In this document: positions 32,081 to 41,018 of the stretch, piece after piece | Layout: every line of letters begins with the position of its first letter | Numbering within the stretch: the stretch's first letter is position 1 | Assembly: GCA_963838845.1 (NCBI GenBank) | Contig: CAWISR010000001.1 | Span: 1-64,000, forward strand | Length of the DNA: 64,000 nucleotides | Reading direction: 5' to 3' | Source: CAVRXQ01 sp963838845 | Lineage (GTDB): Bacteria > Actinomycetota > Acidimicrobiia > Acidimicrobiales > Bog-793 | Translations under genes and position numbers: made by a program | Notes under the pieces: generated by a model | The model's database searches: none | What the model was told of the DNA's origin: nothing | Seen by the model: only the letters and a program-made list of their open reading frames with translations

Positions 32081-33427
32081 ATGATCGATCTGCGTTCGGT
32101 CACGAAGCGCTATCCCGACGGAACCGTCGCCGTTCACGACCTTACGATCTCGATTGATGACGGCGCGCTCTGTGTGCTGATCGGCCCCTCCGGATGCGGC
32201 AAAACGACGACGCTCAAGATGGTGAATCGTCTCATCGAACCGTCGTCCGGTGAGATCTTCATCAACGGCGAAGATGTCCTGCGACTCGACCCCGTCGCGC
32301 TCCGACGCCGTATCGGCTACGTCATGCAACAAGGAGGGCTGTTCCCCCATCGTCGCGTCGCCGACAACGTGGCAGTCGTCCCCCGTCTTCTCGGTTGGGA
32401 CCGCGACCGCGTTCGCGATCGCGTGCAGGAGCTCTTGAACTTGGTCGGTCTCGACCCTGAGCGATTCGCGCGGCGCTTCCCACACGAATTGTCCGGCGGA
32501 GAACGTCAACGCGTCGGAGTGGCGAGAGCGCTCGCGGGTGACCCGCCGGTCCTGCTGATGGACGAGCCCTTTGGCGCCGTCGACCCCGTCACACGCGCGA
32601 ACCTGCAGCAGGACTTCTGGGACCTGCAGGTGCGGCTGAAGAAGACGGTCATTTTCGTCACCCATGACCTCAGCGAGGCGACGAGCCTTGCGACGACGAT
32701 GGCGGTCATGCGACTCGGCGGCTACCTCGAACAGTACGGACCACCAGCCGAGATCCTGGCCGCGCCCGCCACGCCGTTCGTCTCTGAGTTCGTCGGCAAG
32801 GACCGCTCCTATCAGGAACTCGGCGTCACGATGATCCAACGCGACGACCTCACCCTCGTGCCGATCCTTGCCCCGACGACGACGGCCCATGAAGCCACCG
32901 AGCTCCTCGAAGCCTCTGAGCGCGAGGTCGCGATCGTGGTCGACGGTGAAGAGCGCCCGGTCGCGTGGCTCGCACGCGGTGATACCGGGCGGGCGAATCC
33001 CGCCTCGACGATCGGCGATCTCTTGCGACCCATCGAGGGGTCCGTCAGCATCGACGCCTCGCTTCGCGGTGCGCTCGGTTTGATTCTCTCGAGCGATGCC
33101 GGATTCGCACCGGTCGTGAACGGTGGTCGTTATGCCGGCATCCTCACTCTCGAGGGTGTGCACGACGCGCTGCGGCGAGCTGACCATATCGAGGCGACGA
33201 TTGCGCGTGGAAAGAGGAGGGAGACGCCGAATCGCAGTCCTGAACGCGAATCGGCGTCTCGCTCAGCCTGGAATCCCTCGGGCCTAAGTCAGCCCCTCCG
33301 ACTTCGCCCACTTCGCCGCTGCCGTCGTCGCGCCCTCGTGGTGCACATTGACGTCGATGTTCAGCTGCGACAGCTGCGCAGTCGTGAGTTTCGCGGAAAG
33401 CGCGTTGATCGCGTTCGCGACGCCTGA
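32081..33427 (+). CDS. Osmoprotectant ABC transporter ATP-binding protein
   Basis: 448 aa. Walker A GPSGCGKTTT, Q-loop MQQGG, signature LSGGERQRVGVARAL, Walker B VLLMDEPFGAVD and switch THD. A C-terminal CBS-type tandem (about 255-375) is typical of OpuA/OpuC ATPases and senses ionic strength or nucleotides. The last 48 codons cross a hairpin and run antisense through the end of the binding-protein gene, and look like chance read-through (Arg-rich, RPLRRCRRRAL). The functional protein probably ends shortly after RRADHIEATIARG, but no stop occurs there. Confidence 0.9.
   Translation: MIDLRSVTKRYPDGTVAVHDLTISIDDGALCVLIGPSGCGKTTTLKMVNRLIEPSSGEIFINGEDVLRLDPVALRRRIGYVMQQGGLFPHRRVADNVAVVPRLLGWDRDRVRDRVQELLNLVGLDPERFARRFPHELSGGERQRVGVARALAGDPPVLLMDEPFGAVDPVTRANLQQDFWDLQVRLKKTVIFVTHDLSEATSLATTMAVMRLGGYLEQYGPPAEILAAPATPFVSEFVGKDRSYQELGVTMIQRDDLTLVPILAPTTTAHEATELLEASEREVAIVVDGEERPVAWLARGDTGRANPASTIGDLLRPIEGSVSIDASLRGALGLILSSDAGFAPVVNGGRYAGILTLEGVHDALRRADHIEATIARGKRRETPNRSPERESASRSAWNPSGLSQPLRLRPLRRCRRRALVVHIDVDVQLRQLRSREFRGKRVDRVRDA
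33222..33259. terminator. Hairpin between converging transporter genes
   Basis: 14-base arms AGACGCCGAATCGC and GCGAATCGGCGTCT with one mismatch and a 10-base loop. It has no T-run, so it is a possible bidirectional terminator or mRNA end. It lies inside the ATPase open frame but outside the conserved part. Confidence 0.6.
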
Positions 33428-34207
33428 AACGTCGAAGGACTTTCGGATCACCGGGATCACGTAATCCGCCGCTTGCAGGTGCTTGTTATCGGTCAACTGA
33501 ACGAAGTGATTTTCGACGATGTTTCCATCGCTCGAAAAGAACTCGACGACCTGCGCGCGACCGTCCTTCAGAGCCGCGACGCTGATCGGGCCGGATTCGT
33601 CGGTCGAGACGAACGACTTGAAGTGAAGGCCGTAGACCTTTTCCAGTCCCGGCTCACACAGCGCATACGTGGGACACTCCGGAGGGCCACCGAGGACGAG
33701 CTTCGACGCGTACGGCTTCACGCTCGACAACGTCGTCAGGTGATATTTGCTCGCCGTCGCCTGGGTGACCGCGAACACGTTCGTGTCGAGCGCGTTCGAA
33801 GCGTTGAGGACCGTCGCACCCTTCGGCCCGAGCAGTCTCTTCAAGGCCGGAACCGCGGTCGAAATCTGATTCGCCGTGGACCCCGCCTTCGTATTCAAAT
33901 AAAGCAGCAAGCTACCCGCGTAGTCCGGTTCGATGTCGATTGCGCCGTGCTCGAGCGCCGGCACAACCTCGGTTCGTGTGCCGAGATTGTTCTTGATCTG
34001 CACCGAATAGCCCGCGTGCTGTAGCACGTCGCCGTACAGGTCCGCAACGATGTTTGCTTCGGTGAAGTTTACCGAACCGATGACGATGGTCGGAAGCTTC
34101 GCATGCTGCGTCTGCGCGCTCGTCGATCCGCCAGCTGCGACCGCGAGTCCGACGGAGCTCGCGGCCACGGCGACGAGGATCGCGAGTACCGATCTTGGAA
34201 TCTTCAT
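33284..34207 (-). CDS. Osmoprotectant-binding lipoprotein-like protein (OpuAC/ProX family)
   Basis: 307 aa. Signal peptide 1-25 (MKIPRSVLAILVAVAASSVG). The mature part starts PTIVIGSVNFTEANIVADLY, the mark of the quaternary-amine-binding family, with TRTEVVPALEHGAIDIEPDY as the conserved ligand-pocket region. No lipobox Cys is seen. ATG 34207 has a strong GGGAGGGG ribosome site; the longer open frame upstream is not used. It captures betaine-like solutes outside the membrane for the adjacent permeases. Confidence 0.9.
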   Translation of the reverse strand: MKIPRSVLAILVAVAASSVGLAVAAGGSTSAQTQHAKLPTIVIGSVNFTEANIVADLYGDVLQHAGYSVQIKNNLGTRTEVVPALEHGAIDIEPDYAGSLLLYLNTKAGSTANQISTAVPALKRLLGPKGATVLNASNALDTNVFAVTQATASKYHLTTLSSVKPYASKLVLGGPPECPTYALCEPGLEKVYGLHFKSFVSTDESGPISVAALKDGRAQVVEFFSSDGNIVENHFVQLTDNKHLQAADYVIPVIRKSFDVSGVANAINALSAKLTTAQLSQLNIDVNVHHEGATTAAAKWAKSEGLT

Positions 34208-34508
34208 TGCCCCTCCCTCGGCCAATGGTCTTGCAACCATTCCAATGAAGAACGCGGGTCGTTGATTGCCCTCGCGGCCAGAGGACTGCGCCGCGCTGTC
34301 GCACTCGACGATTCGGTCGAACGGACCCCCAGCCACCCGTCGCGATGGGTCCCGGGTCGGGACCAGGTCCTGCGACCATACCCACTGGATGCCTCTCCCT
34401 GTCGCGCGCTCGCGAGGATCCGGATGATCCGTTCGCCGAAGCCGCGAAGGGTTCGGTCGACAGCGCACCCAAGCGCGGCGAAAATCGGCTCTCCGCAAAG
34501 GAGGTCTG
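34208..34508. other. Divergent intergenic region
   Basis: About 300 bases between the binding-protein gene and the disulfide oxidoreductase gene, which diverge. It must hold both promoters. No clear palindrome or riboswitch-like structure was noticed. Confidence 0.5.
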
Positions 34509-35915
34509 ATGGCCGAGGTGTTCGACGTCATCATCATCGGCGGCGGCCCTGCTGGAGAACACGCCGTCGGGCGGGCGACCGACGCTGGACTTTCGACGCT
34601 GCTCGTCGAATCGGAGCTTGCCGGCGGCGAATGTTCATACTGGGCGTGCATGCCGAGCAAGACCCTCTTGCGCCCGACGCAAGTCCTGCACGTCGCAGCA
34701 AAGGTTCCCGGGGCTCGTGAAGCGATTACGGGGACGGTCGATGTGAACGAGGCGCTCGCACGCAGGAATTGGATGGTCTCGGATTGGGACGATGCCGGCC
34801 AGGTCCGCTGGGTCGAGAACACCGGCGCAACGTTCGTGCGCGGAAAAGGACGCTTCGCCGCAGCACAGATCGTCGAGGTCACGGCGAACGACGGCTCGAC
34901 GACCCGATACGAAGCTCGCCGCGCAGTCATCATCGCCGTTGGATCCGATTCGATCTATCCCCCGATCCCGGGTCTTTCCGAGACGCGCGTTTGGACGAAT
35001 CGTGAAGCGACGGCGGCACAATCCGCGCCCGAGAGCCTCGTCGTGTTGGGAGGCGGCCCCGTCGGTGTCGAGCTTGCCCAGGCCTGGAAGCGGCTCGGCA
35101 CAAAGGACGTGACGGTCGTCGAGGCAGCTGCACGCCTCCTGCCGAACGCCGAGCCCTTCGCGAGCGAGATACTTGCCGACGCGTTCGCAACCGAAGGCAT
35201 CGACGTGCGTCTCGCACGGCGGGCGACGCGCATCACGCGACTCGATATCGATGGCGCGGTGATCGTGACGCTCGACGACGGTTCTACGATCGAATCGAAG
35301 GAGCTTTTGCTCGCGGTTGGCCGCAGGCCGCGCACTGCTGCGCTCAATCTGGAAGTGTTCGGTCTGACGGCCGGTGAGCCGCTCGCGGTTGACTCGCACC
35401 TGCGAGTGTCCGCCGCGCCGGGCGACTGGCTCTACGCGATTGGTGACGCGAACGGTGTCGCCGCGTTAACGCACATGGGCAAGTACCAAGCGCGCATCGC
35501 CGTCCGATCCATTCTCGGCGAAGACGTTGACGACGTCGCCGACCACGCCGCCATTCCGGCGGTCGTTTTCACCGATCCGCAGGTTGCGAGCGTCGGCCCC
35601 ACCGAAGCCAACGCGCGGGCAACCGGGCGAGAGATTCGGACCTCACGCATCGACATCTCGGACGTCGCGGCGGCGTCGATCGTCGAAGACGGGATCTCTG
35701 GAGCCGCGCAGATCGTCGTCGACGACGAGGACGAGCGAATCGTCGGCGCAACCTTCGTCGGCCCGGACGTGGCCGACTGGCTGCATGCCGCCACCGTCGC
35801 CGTCGTCGGTCGCGTGCCGCTCCAAGCGATGCGTCACGCCGTCGCCGCCTTCCCAACGATGTCCGAGGTCTGGCTCGAGCTCGTCGAGTCCTTGTTCAAG
35901 CCCGCCGCCCGCTGA
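34509..35915 (+). CDS. FAD-dependent pyridine nucleotide-disulfide oxidoreductase
   Basis: 468 aa, class I (lipoamide dehydrogenase / mercuric reductase fold). FAD site VIIIGGGPAGEHAVGRA; the redox pair is C-x4-C in GGECSYWACMPSK, a variant of the usual GGTCLNVGC. The NAD(P) site is VVLGGGPVGVELAQAW, the second FAD motif is LYAIGDANG, and there is a dimerisation domain. The C-terminal His-Pro base motif of lipoamide dehydrogenase is replaced by AFPTMSE, so true dihydrolipoyl activity is doubtful. No 2-oxoacid dehydrogenase genes lie nearby. Cytoplasmic; the substrate is unknown. Confidence 0.85.
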   Translation: MAEVFDVIIIGGGPAGEHAVGRATDAGLSTLLVESELAGGECSYWACMPSKTLLRPTQVLHVAAKVPGAREAITGTVDVNEALARRNWMVSDWDDAGQVRWVENTGATFVRGKGRFAAAQIVEVTANDGSTTRYEARRAVIIAVGSDSIYPPIPGLSETRVWTNREATAAQSAPESLVVLGGGPVGVELAQAWKRLGTKDVTVVEAAARLLPNAEPFASEILADAFATEGIDVRLARRATRITRLDIDGAVIVTLDDGSTIESKELLLAVGRRPRTAALNLEVFGLTAGEPLAVDSHLRVSAAPGDWLYAIGDANGVAALTHMGKYQARIAVRSILGEDVDDVADHAAIPAVVFTDPQVASVGPTEANARATGREIRTSRIDISDVAAASIVEDGISGAAQIVVDDEDERIVGATFVGPDVADWLHAATVAVVGRVPLQAMRHAVAAFPTMSEVWLELVESLFKPAAR

Positions 35916-35941
35916 ATTCGGTCGGCGCGCCGCCCGTGCGA

Positions 35942-37282
35942 CTAGGCCGGCGTCGCCTGCTCGGCATCACCCGCCGGAACACGCCTATCCGACGGCTCGC
36001 CGGTTTCCGATGCTTTGCGCTGCGACGTTCGGGTCGGTGCGTTCCGCCAAACCCATGCCATCGCCGCGCAACCGATCAGCCCGATCGACGCGGCAACGGT
36101 GAATGGGATCCGCGCATCGATTGCAAACAACGCGCCCGCCGCGCCTGCCGACGCCGCGGTCGCGGCGGTCCGACCGGTTTCGAGCAGTCCCTGGGCCGCG
36201 CCCTGCGCTGATGGCCGGGTGGCGTCGGTGAGGATCAGCACCGCCGCCGGAATGCCAATCACCGAGCATGCCGCCTCGAGCGAGCCGAGTCCGACGAGCA
36301 AGGCAACCGAGTGGAGGAAGGGGTAGATGGCACAGAACACGGCGGAAGCGCCGAGACCTCCGATTGCGAGCACCCTGCGGTCCATGCGTTCCGCCAGCCG
36401 TCCTGCTGGTATCGACAACACGGCAAACGGAAGCGCGAACAACGTCCACGAGAGCCCGATGTCGAACGACGACGCGTGTCGGGAGCGAAGCAACAGCGTC
36501 CAGCACGACTCATAGACGCCGGCGAGCAACCCGGACGCCGAGAACGCGACAATCACGCCGATTGCGGTTGCGGTGATATCGACGTGCGAGCGCTCCCGAG
36601 TCGCCCCGAGACCGACGGGGTTCCCACCGGCGAGGTATTCGAGTTCGTCGATGCGTCTTTCCCCGGACAACGTGAGGCTCGTCGACTCGTCAGATATCGG
36701 ACGGTCCGCGGTCATCACCGCGAGGGGAACGAGAGCGACACCGCCCGCTGCAGCACCGACGAGGAACAGCAGCCGCATCGATGACTGCCCGATGATGCTG
36801 CCGACAAGCGGACCGACGGCGAGGGCGAGCATCTGGCTCCCGTACAGCGCCCCGAAAGACCTGCCCCGGTCACCGACCGACACCCGGGCCCCGATGGTCG
36901 CCGCCGACGCGACCGTCACGGCGCCGGCACCGCTGCCTTGCAGTGAGCGGAAGATGATCGCGAACCCCGCGCCGTGGACGAGAGCGAAGCCGACGTCGCC
37001 GGTCGAGAAGAGGACAAGTCCAGCGACGATCACCTCCCTACGACCGAGGCGGTCCGAGATTCTGCCCGCCGGGTACTGCGTGAGAACGCTCGCCGCGAAA
37101 TACGACGCCATCACGAGGCCGACGAGACCCGGAGTTGATCCCTCGCTACGCAGGTACGTCGGGAGCAACGGCAAGATGGCGCTCCCGCCCACCCATAACA
37201 GGAGCGTTGTTGCGCACAGGCCGATGACGAGGCGCCGTTCGGAGCGGTTTCGGGGTAATTCGAACCGCCGGCTGCGCGCCAT
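35942..37282 (-). CDS. Major facilitator superfamily transporter
   Basis: 446 aa with about twelve transmembrane segments in two halves and a charged central loop (DRPISDESTSLTLSGERR). The MFS loop motif GRISDRLGRREVIV (after the second helix) marks drug/sugar exporters of the DHA type, and AGRLAERMDRR repeats it in the second half. ATG at 37282 is taken; a longer frame upstream exists, without conserved sequence. Substrate unknown, probably efflux. Convergent with the disulfide oxidoreductase gene. Confidence 0.88.
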   Translation of the reverse strand: MARSRRFELPRNRSERRLVIGLCATTLLLWVGGSAILPLLPTYLRSEGSTPGLVGLVMASYFAASVLTQYPAGRISDRLGRREVIVAGLVLFSTGDVGFALVHGAGFAIIFRSLQGSGAGAVTVASAATIGARVSVGDRGRSFGALYGSQMLALAVGPLVGSIIGQSSMRLLFLVGAAAGGVALVPLAVMTADRPISDESTSLTLSGERRIDELEYLAGGNPVGLGATRERSHVDITATAIGVIVAFSASGLLAGVYESCWTLLLRSRHASSFDIGLSWTLFALPFAVLSIPAGRLAERMDRRVLAIGGLGASAVFCAIYPFLHSVALLVGLGSLEAACSVIGIPAAVLILTDATRPSAQGAAQGLLETGRTAATAASAGAAGALFAIDARIPFTVAASIGLIGCAAMAWVWRNAPTRTSQRKASETGEPSDRRVPAGDAEQATPA

Positions 37283-37418
37283 CTTCGCAACGTAGCGGCC
37301 TCGGCGTTTTTCGCCCTGTTCGATACGCTCCCGTTGTGGCGCGACCTGTGACCGAGGCGCCACCTCGCGCGAGCCGCGTTCCGCGCCGCCGACGGCCGCG
37401 TGCACACGAATACGGACG

Positions 37419-38588
37419 ATGAGCGACGACGCGGTCGGCCGCGACGTCACGCTCGGAACGATCGCGCGCCAATGGACCTGGATCGGCATGATCGGTTTCG
37501 GCGGCCCGCCGGCGCACATCGCGCTGCTGCGCCGACTGTGTGTGCAGCGCCGCGGCTGGATGACCGACGCGGAATTCGAAGACGGCATCGCCGCGACGAA
37601 CCTGCTACCCGGCCCCGCCTCGACGCAGCTCGCGATCTACTGCGCCTGGCGTCTCCGCCGGTTGCCGGGCGCGATCGTCGGCGGCGCCGGATTCATCCTT
37701 CCCGGGTTCGGCGCCATGGTGGGGTTGTCCGCACTCTTCTTCGCACGCCGACCACCGCTGCTCGTCCGTGGGGCCGCAGCAGGAGCCGGGGCCGTGGTCG
37801 CGGCGGTCGCGCTCGCCGCGGCACTCTCCCTCGTCGGCGCGAGCCGCAGGCGCGCCGAGAGCAACGCCGGAGGGATCGTTCGATGGTCCGCGTACCTCGT
37901 CGCCGGCGGATTGGCGGCCGCGCTCGACGGTGAGTACCTCGTCGCGGTCCTCGTCGGTTGCGGAGCGATCGAAGTGCTGGCGCGGCGCGCGGTGCGGCTC
38001 GACTCCACCCGGGCTCTCAGCCCCTTCCTGCTCACCGCGATCGTCACCGCCGCGGGTACTGGGGCGCTCGTCTGGGAGGCATTCAAAATCGGCGCCCTTT
38101 CGTACGGGGGCGGGTTCGTGATCATCCCGCTCATGCAGCACGACGTCGTACACCTGTACCACTGGATGTCGAACGCGCAGTTCCTCACCGCCGTGGCGCT
38201 CGGCCAGATCACTCCGGGCCCGGTCGTGCTCACGGTCGCGGCGGTCGGTTACGCGGCGTCCCGATTCTCCGGCGCGGCGATCGCGACAGTGTGCGCCTTC
38301 TCACCGTCGTTCCTCTTCGTGATCCTCGGTGGTCCGTACTTCGAACGACTGCGGACGAGTCGCGTCGCGCAATCGGTGCTCGCCGGCGCGGGTCCGTGCG
38401 CGATCGGGAGTATCGCGGGATCAGCGATCCCCCTCGGTCTCGGCATCACGCACATCTGGCAGATCGGCGTGCTTGTCGGCGGCATCCTCTGGCTCGTAGT
38501 CCTTCGCCGCCAGATCGTCGTCGGGTTGCTGCTCGCCGCCGGCTTCGGGGTCATCGCCGCCGCCGGCGGGCTCCCGCTCGCCCGATGA
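37419..38588 (+). CDS. chrA: Chromate ion transporter ChrA
   Basis: 389 aa. Long-chain, two-domain CHR protein. The repeated motifs are IGFGGPPAHIALLRR and NLLPGPASTQLAIY in the first half, and LSYGGGFVIIPLMQ and ALGQITPGPVVLTVAAVGY in the second. About ten transmembrane segments. It expels chromate (or sulfate-like oxyanions) driven by the proton gradient. Single gene, no ChrB regulator beside it. ATG at 37419. Confidence 0.92.
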   Translation: MSDDAVGRDVTLGTIARQWTWIGMIGFGGPPAHIALLRRLCVQRRGWMTDAEFEDGIAATNLLPGPASTQLAIYCAWRLRRLPGAIVGGAGFILPGFGAMVGLSALFFARRPPLLVRGAAAGAGAVVAAVALAAALSLVGASRRRAESNAGGIVRWSAYLVAGGLAAALDGEYLVAVLVGCGAIEVLARRAVRLDSTRALSPFLLTAIVTAAGTGALVWEAFKIGALSYGGGFVIIPLMQHDVVHLYHWMSNAQFLTAVALGQITPGPVVLTVAAVGYAASRFSGAAIATVCAFSPSFLFVILGGPYFERLRTSRVAQSVLAGAGPCAIGSIAGSAIPLGLGITHIWQIGVLVGGILWLVVLRRQIVVGLLLAAGFGVIAAAGGLPLAR

Positions 38589-38766
38589 TCTGGATCCGGC
38601 GCCCGTGAGGAGCCAGGAGAGTCCGAGAGCCCCGTCGAAAGTTGACTCCCGGTGTTTGAAATATGACGTTTTCGTTTCAGTTACGGGCGATGTATGAGTA
38701 AAGTCTCGCCAGCGAAGCCGCCGGGCACTCGGCGGGACTCGGTTGACCCAAAAAAGGGGGAGTTTT

Positions 38767-39990
38767 ATGCATCGAAAGTTCATTCGCTTCGGGGTGCCCT
38801 TCCTCGCCGCGGCGCTCGCCTTCGGCGTGCTCGGGGGTGTCGCCTCGGCCACGAGGTCACACAGCTCGAAGAAGACATACACGATCGCCTACGAAGGCCC
38901 GCTGTCTGGTGGTGACTCCGCGCTGGGGCTGTTGCAGAACAACGCCGTGCAGGTGGCGATCGCCTTTGCCAACGAGGGCAAGACCTTCGGCAAGCTGCCG
39001 TTCAAGCTCGCCTATAAGCAAGCGGACGACCAAGGATCCGGCACCCTCTCGCCGGCCGCGGCGCAGGAACTGATCACCGACTCCAACGTCGTCGCCGTTG
39101 TCGGCCCCGCGTTCTCCGGCGCGACCGCGGCCGCAGAGCCGCTGTTCTCGGCGGCGCATATGGCGACTGTGAGCCCGTCTGCGACCCGCCCGTCGCTCGC
39201 GACAAGCGGCTGGCACAACTTCTTCCGCGTTGTGGCCGACGACAACCAGCAGGGCCCGTCCGACGGTGACTTCATCGTGAAGGCCCTGAAGGCGAAGTCC
39301 GTGTACGTCCTCAACGACGGCAGCGCGTACGGTGCTGGCCTCGCCGGCGTGGTCGCGACCCGCGCCAAGGGCGACGGTGCGAGCGTCACGACCGACACCG
39401 TCCTCGGAACGACCCAGTGCTCGGAGGGCACGGGCGACGTTTCGGAGTACCCACCAGAGGCATCGAAAATTGTCTCCACGAATCCGAGCGTCGTCTTCTA
39501 CGGCGGCTACTACTGCGGTTTCGCGCACATGGTCGACGCGCTTCGCACCGCCGGATACAAGGGCGACGTGATGTCCGGCGACGGCAGCGAGGACCCGCAC
39601 TTTGTCATCGACGCTGGCGCTTCGAGCGCGGACAACGCGTACCTGAGCACCGCGGGCGCGACCCTCGGAACGACCAAGCTCGACAAGGAATTCGGCTCCG
39701 CCTTCAAGGCCAAGGCTGGCTTCGCGGTCGGCGAGTACTCGCCGGAGTCGTTCGACTCGACGAACGTCATCATCGACACGATGCTCACCCTCTACAAGGC
39801 TGGCAAGCCGATCACGCGTTCGAACATCGTCACCGAACTGCACAAGATCAGCTACGTGGGCATCACGAAGACGGTCAAGTTCAAGACGAACGGCAACATC
39901 TACGGCGCGACGATCTTCATCTACCAGGTGAAGAGCGGAAAGATCGCCGAGATCGGCACGACGAAGACGCTGATCGCCTCCGCGAAGTAA
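38767..39990 (+). CDS. Branched-chain-type amino acid ABC transporter substrate-binding protein
   Basis: 407 aa, type I periplasmic-binding fold (LivJ-like, peripla_BP_6). Signal peptide 1-28 (FLAAALAFGVLGGVASA). The mature protein begins TIAYEGPLSGGDSALGLLQN with further family motifs VVAVVGPAFSGATAAAEPLF and ATVSPSATRP. ATG 38767 follows an AAAAAGGGGGAG ribosome site and is preferred over the ATG at 38743. It feeds the LivHMGF transporter encoded directly downstream. Ligand not certain; the kynureninase and tryptophanase beside the operon make an aromatic ligand worth testing. Confidence 0.9.
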   Translation: MHRKFIRFGVPFLAAALAFGVLGGVASATRSHSSKKTYTIAYEGPLSGGDSALGLLQNNAVQVAIAFANEGKTFGKLPFKLAYKQADDQGSGTLSPAAAQELITDSNVVAVVGPAFSGATAAAEPLFSAAHMATVSPSATRPSLATSGWHNFFRVVADDNQQGPSDGDFIVKALKAKSVYVLNDGSAYGAGLAGVVATRAKGDGASVTTDTVLGTTQCSEGTGDVSEYPPEASKIVSTNPSVVFYGGYYCGFAHMVDALRTAGYKGDVMSGDGSEDPHFVIDAGASSADNAYLSTAGATLGTTKLDKEFGSAFKAKAGFAVGEYSPESFDSTNVIIDTMLTLYKAGKPITRSNIVTELHKISYVGITKTVKFKTNGNIYGATIFIYQVKSGKIAEIGTTKTLIASAK

Positions 39991-40015
39991 CTGCGCTTGC
40001 AGGTTTGCGCGGCGC

Positions 40016-40045
40016 GTGGCCAGCTACCTTCGGGTAGCTGGCCAC
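40016..40045 (+). terminator. Perfect hairpin between binding protein and permease genes
   Basis: 13-bp perfect arms (GTGGCCAGCTACC and its complement) closed by a TTCG tetraloop, with no T-run after. It probably stabilises the binding-protein mRNA or partly terminates, giving more binding protein than permease. Confidence 0.7.
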
Positions 40046-40082
40046 GGCGCGTGTAAGAGACATTGGGGGGGACCCGGCGTAG

Positions 40083-41018
40083 ATGTGTTTCACCGTTAAC
40101 TTCTGGCCCCTGCTCATTGCGGGGCTCGCGAACGGGTTCTTGTACGCGCTCATCGCGCTCGGATACACCCTCGTCTACGGCATTCTCCATCTGATCAACT
40201 TCGCCCACAGCGAGGTGTTCATGAGCGGAGGTTTCGCTGGCTATTTCATCTTGAACGCCGTCGTCCCCGCTGGATCCACCTCCGTACCCCATGGCGCAGA
40301 ATCCGTGGGTTTGCTCGCGGTGGCAATCATCGGCGGCGGGATCGCCGGAGCGATCGTCGCATTCCTGCTCGAGCGCGTCGCCTACCGACCGCTCCGGCGC
40401 CGGAACGCGCCGCGGCTCGCGTTTCTCATCAGCGCGATCGGCGCCTCCTACTTCCTCTACAACCTGGCCGGAAAGGAGTTCGGGCGCTTCCCGATTTCAA
40501 TGCCGACGGTGTTCACAAACGGCACCGTTTTCTCGGTCTTCAACGCGCAGGTTCAGACCTACTACATCCTCATCGGTGTCGCGGCTCTCGTGATGCTCGT
40601 CTTTTTGGACCGCGTCGTCGCGCTGACTCGGCTCGGTCGCGCGATTCGCGCCGTCGCTCAGGACGCCGACACGGCAAGCTTGATGGGCGTGAACATCGAC
40701 AGCACGATCTCGAAGACCTTCATCCTCGGCGGGCTGCTCGCTGGAGCTGCCGGATGCCTTTTCGGGCTCGGGTACGGCGTCGTCTACACGATGGGGTTCA
40801 CCCCCGCCCTGAAGGCGTTCACCGCCGCGGTGCTCGGCGGCATCGGCAACGTGCGCGGCGCGGTGCTCGGCGGTCTTTTGCTCGGCGTCGTCGAGAGTCT
40901 CGGCATCGCCTGCATCGAGACGTCGTGGCGCGACGTGATCTCCTTCGGCATCCTCGTCTTCGTGCTGCTCGTCCGTCCGACGGGCATCCTCGGTGAGCGT
41001 CTCGGAAGGTCCGCATGA
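40083..41018 (+). CDS. livH: Branched-chain amino acid ABC transporter permease LivH
   Basis: 311 aa, about eight transmembrane spans. Starts LLIAGLANGFLYALIALGYT and has the family loop GRAIRAVAQDADTASLMGVN. First channel subunit of a LivHMGF importer. The stop overlaps the livM start (ATGA), so the genes are translated together. Confidence 0.93.
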   Translation: MCFTVNFWPLLIAGLANGFLYALIALGYTLVYGILHLINFAHSEVFMSGGFAGYFILNAVVPAGSTSVPHGAESVGLLAVAIIGGGIAGAIVAFLLERVAYRPLRRRNAPRLAFLISAIGASYFLYNLAGKEFGRFPISMPTVFTNGTVFSVFNAQVQTYYILIGVAALVMLVFLDRVVALTRLGRAIRAVAQDADTASLMGVNIDSTISKTFILGGLLAGAAGCLFGLGYGVVYTMGFTPALKAFTAAVLGGIGNVRGAVLGGLLLGVVESLGIACIETSWRDVISFGILVFVLLVRPTGILGERLGRSA

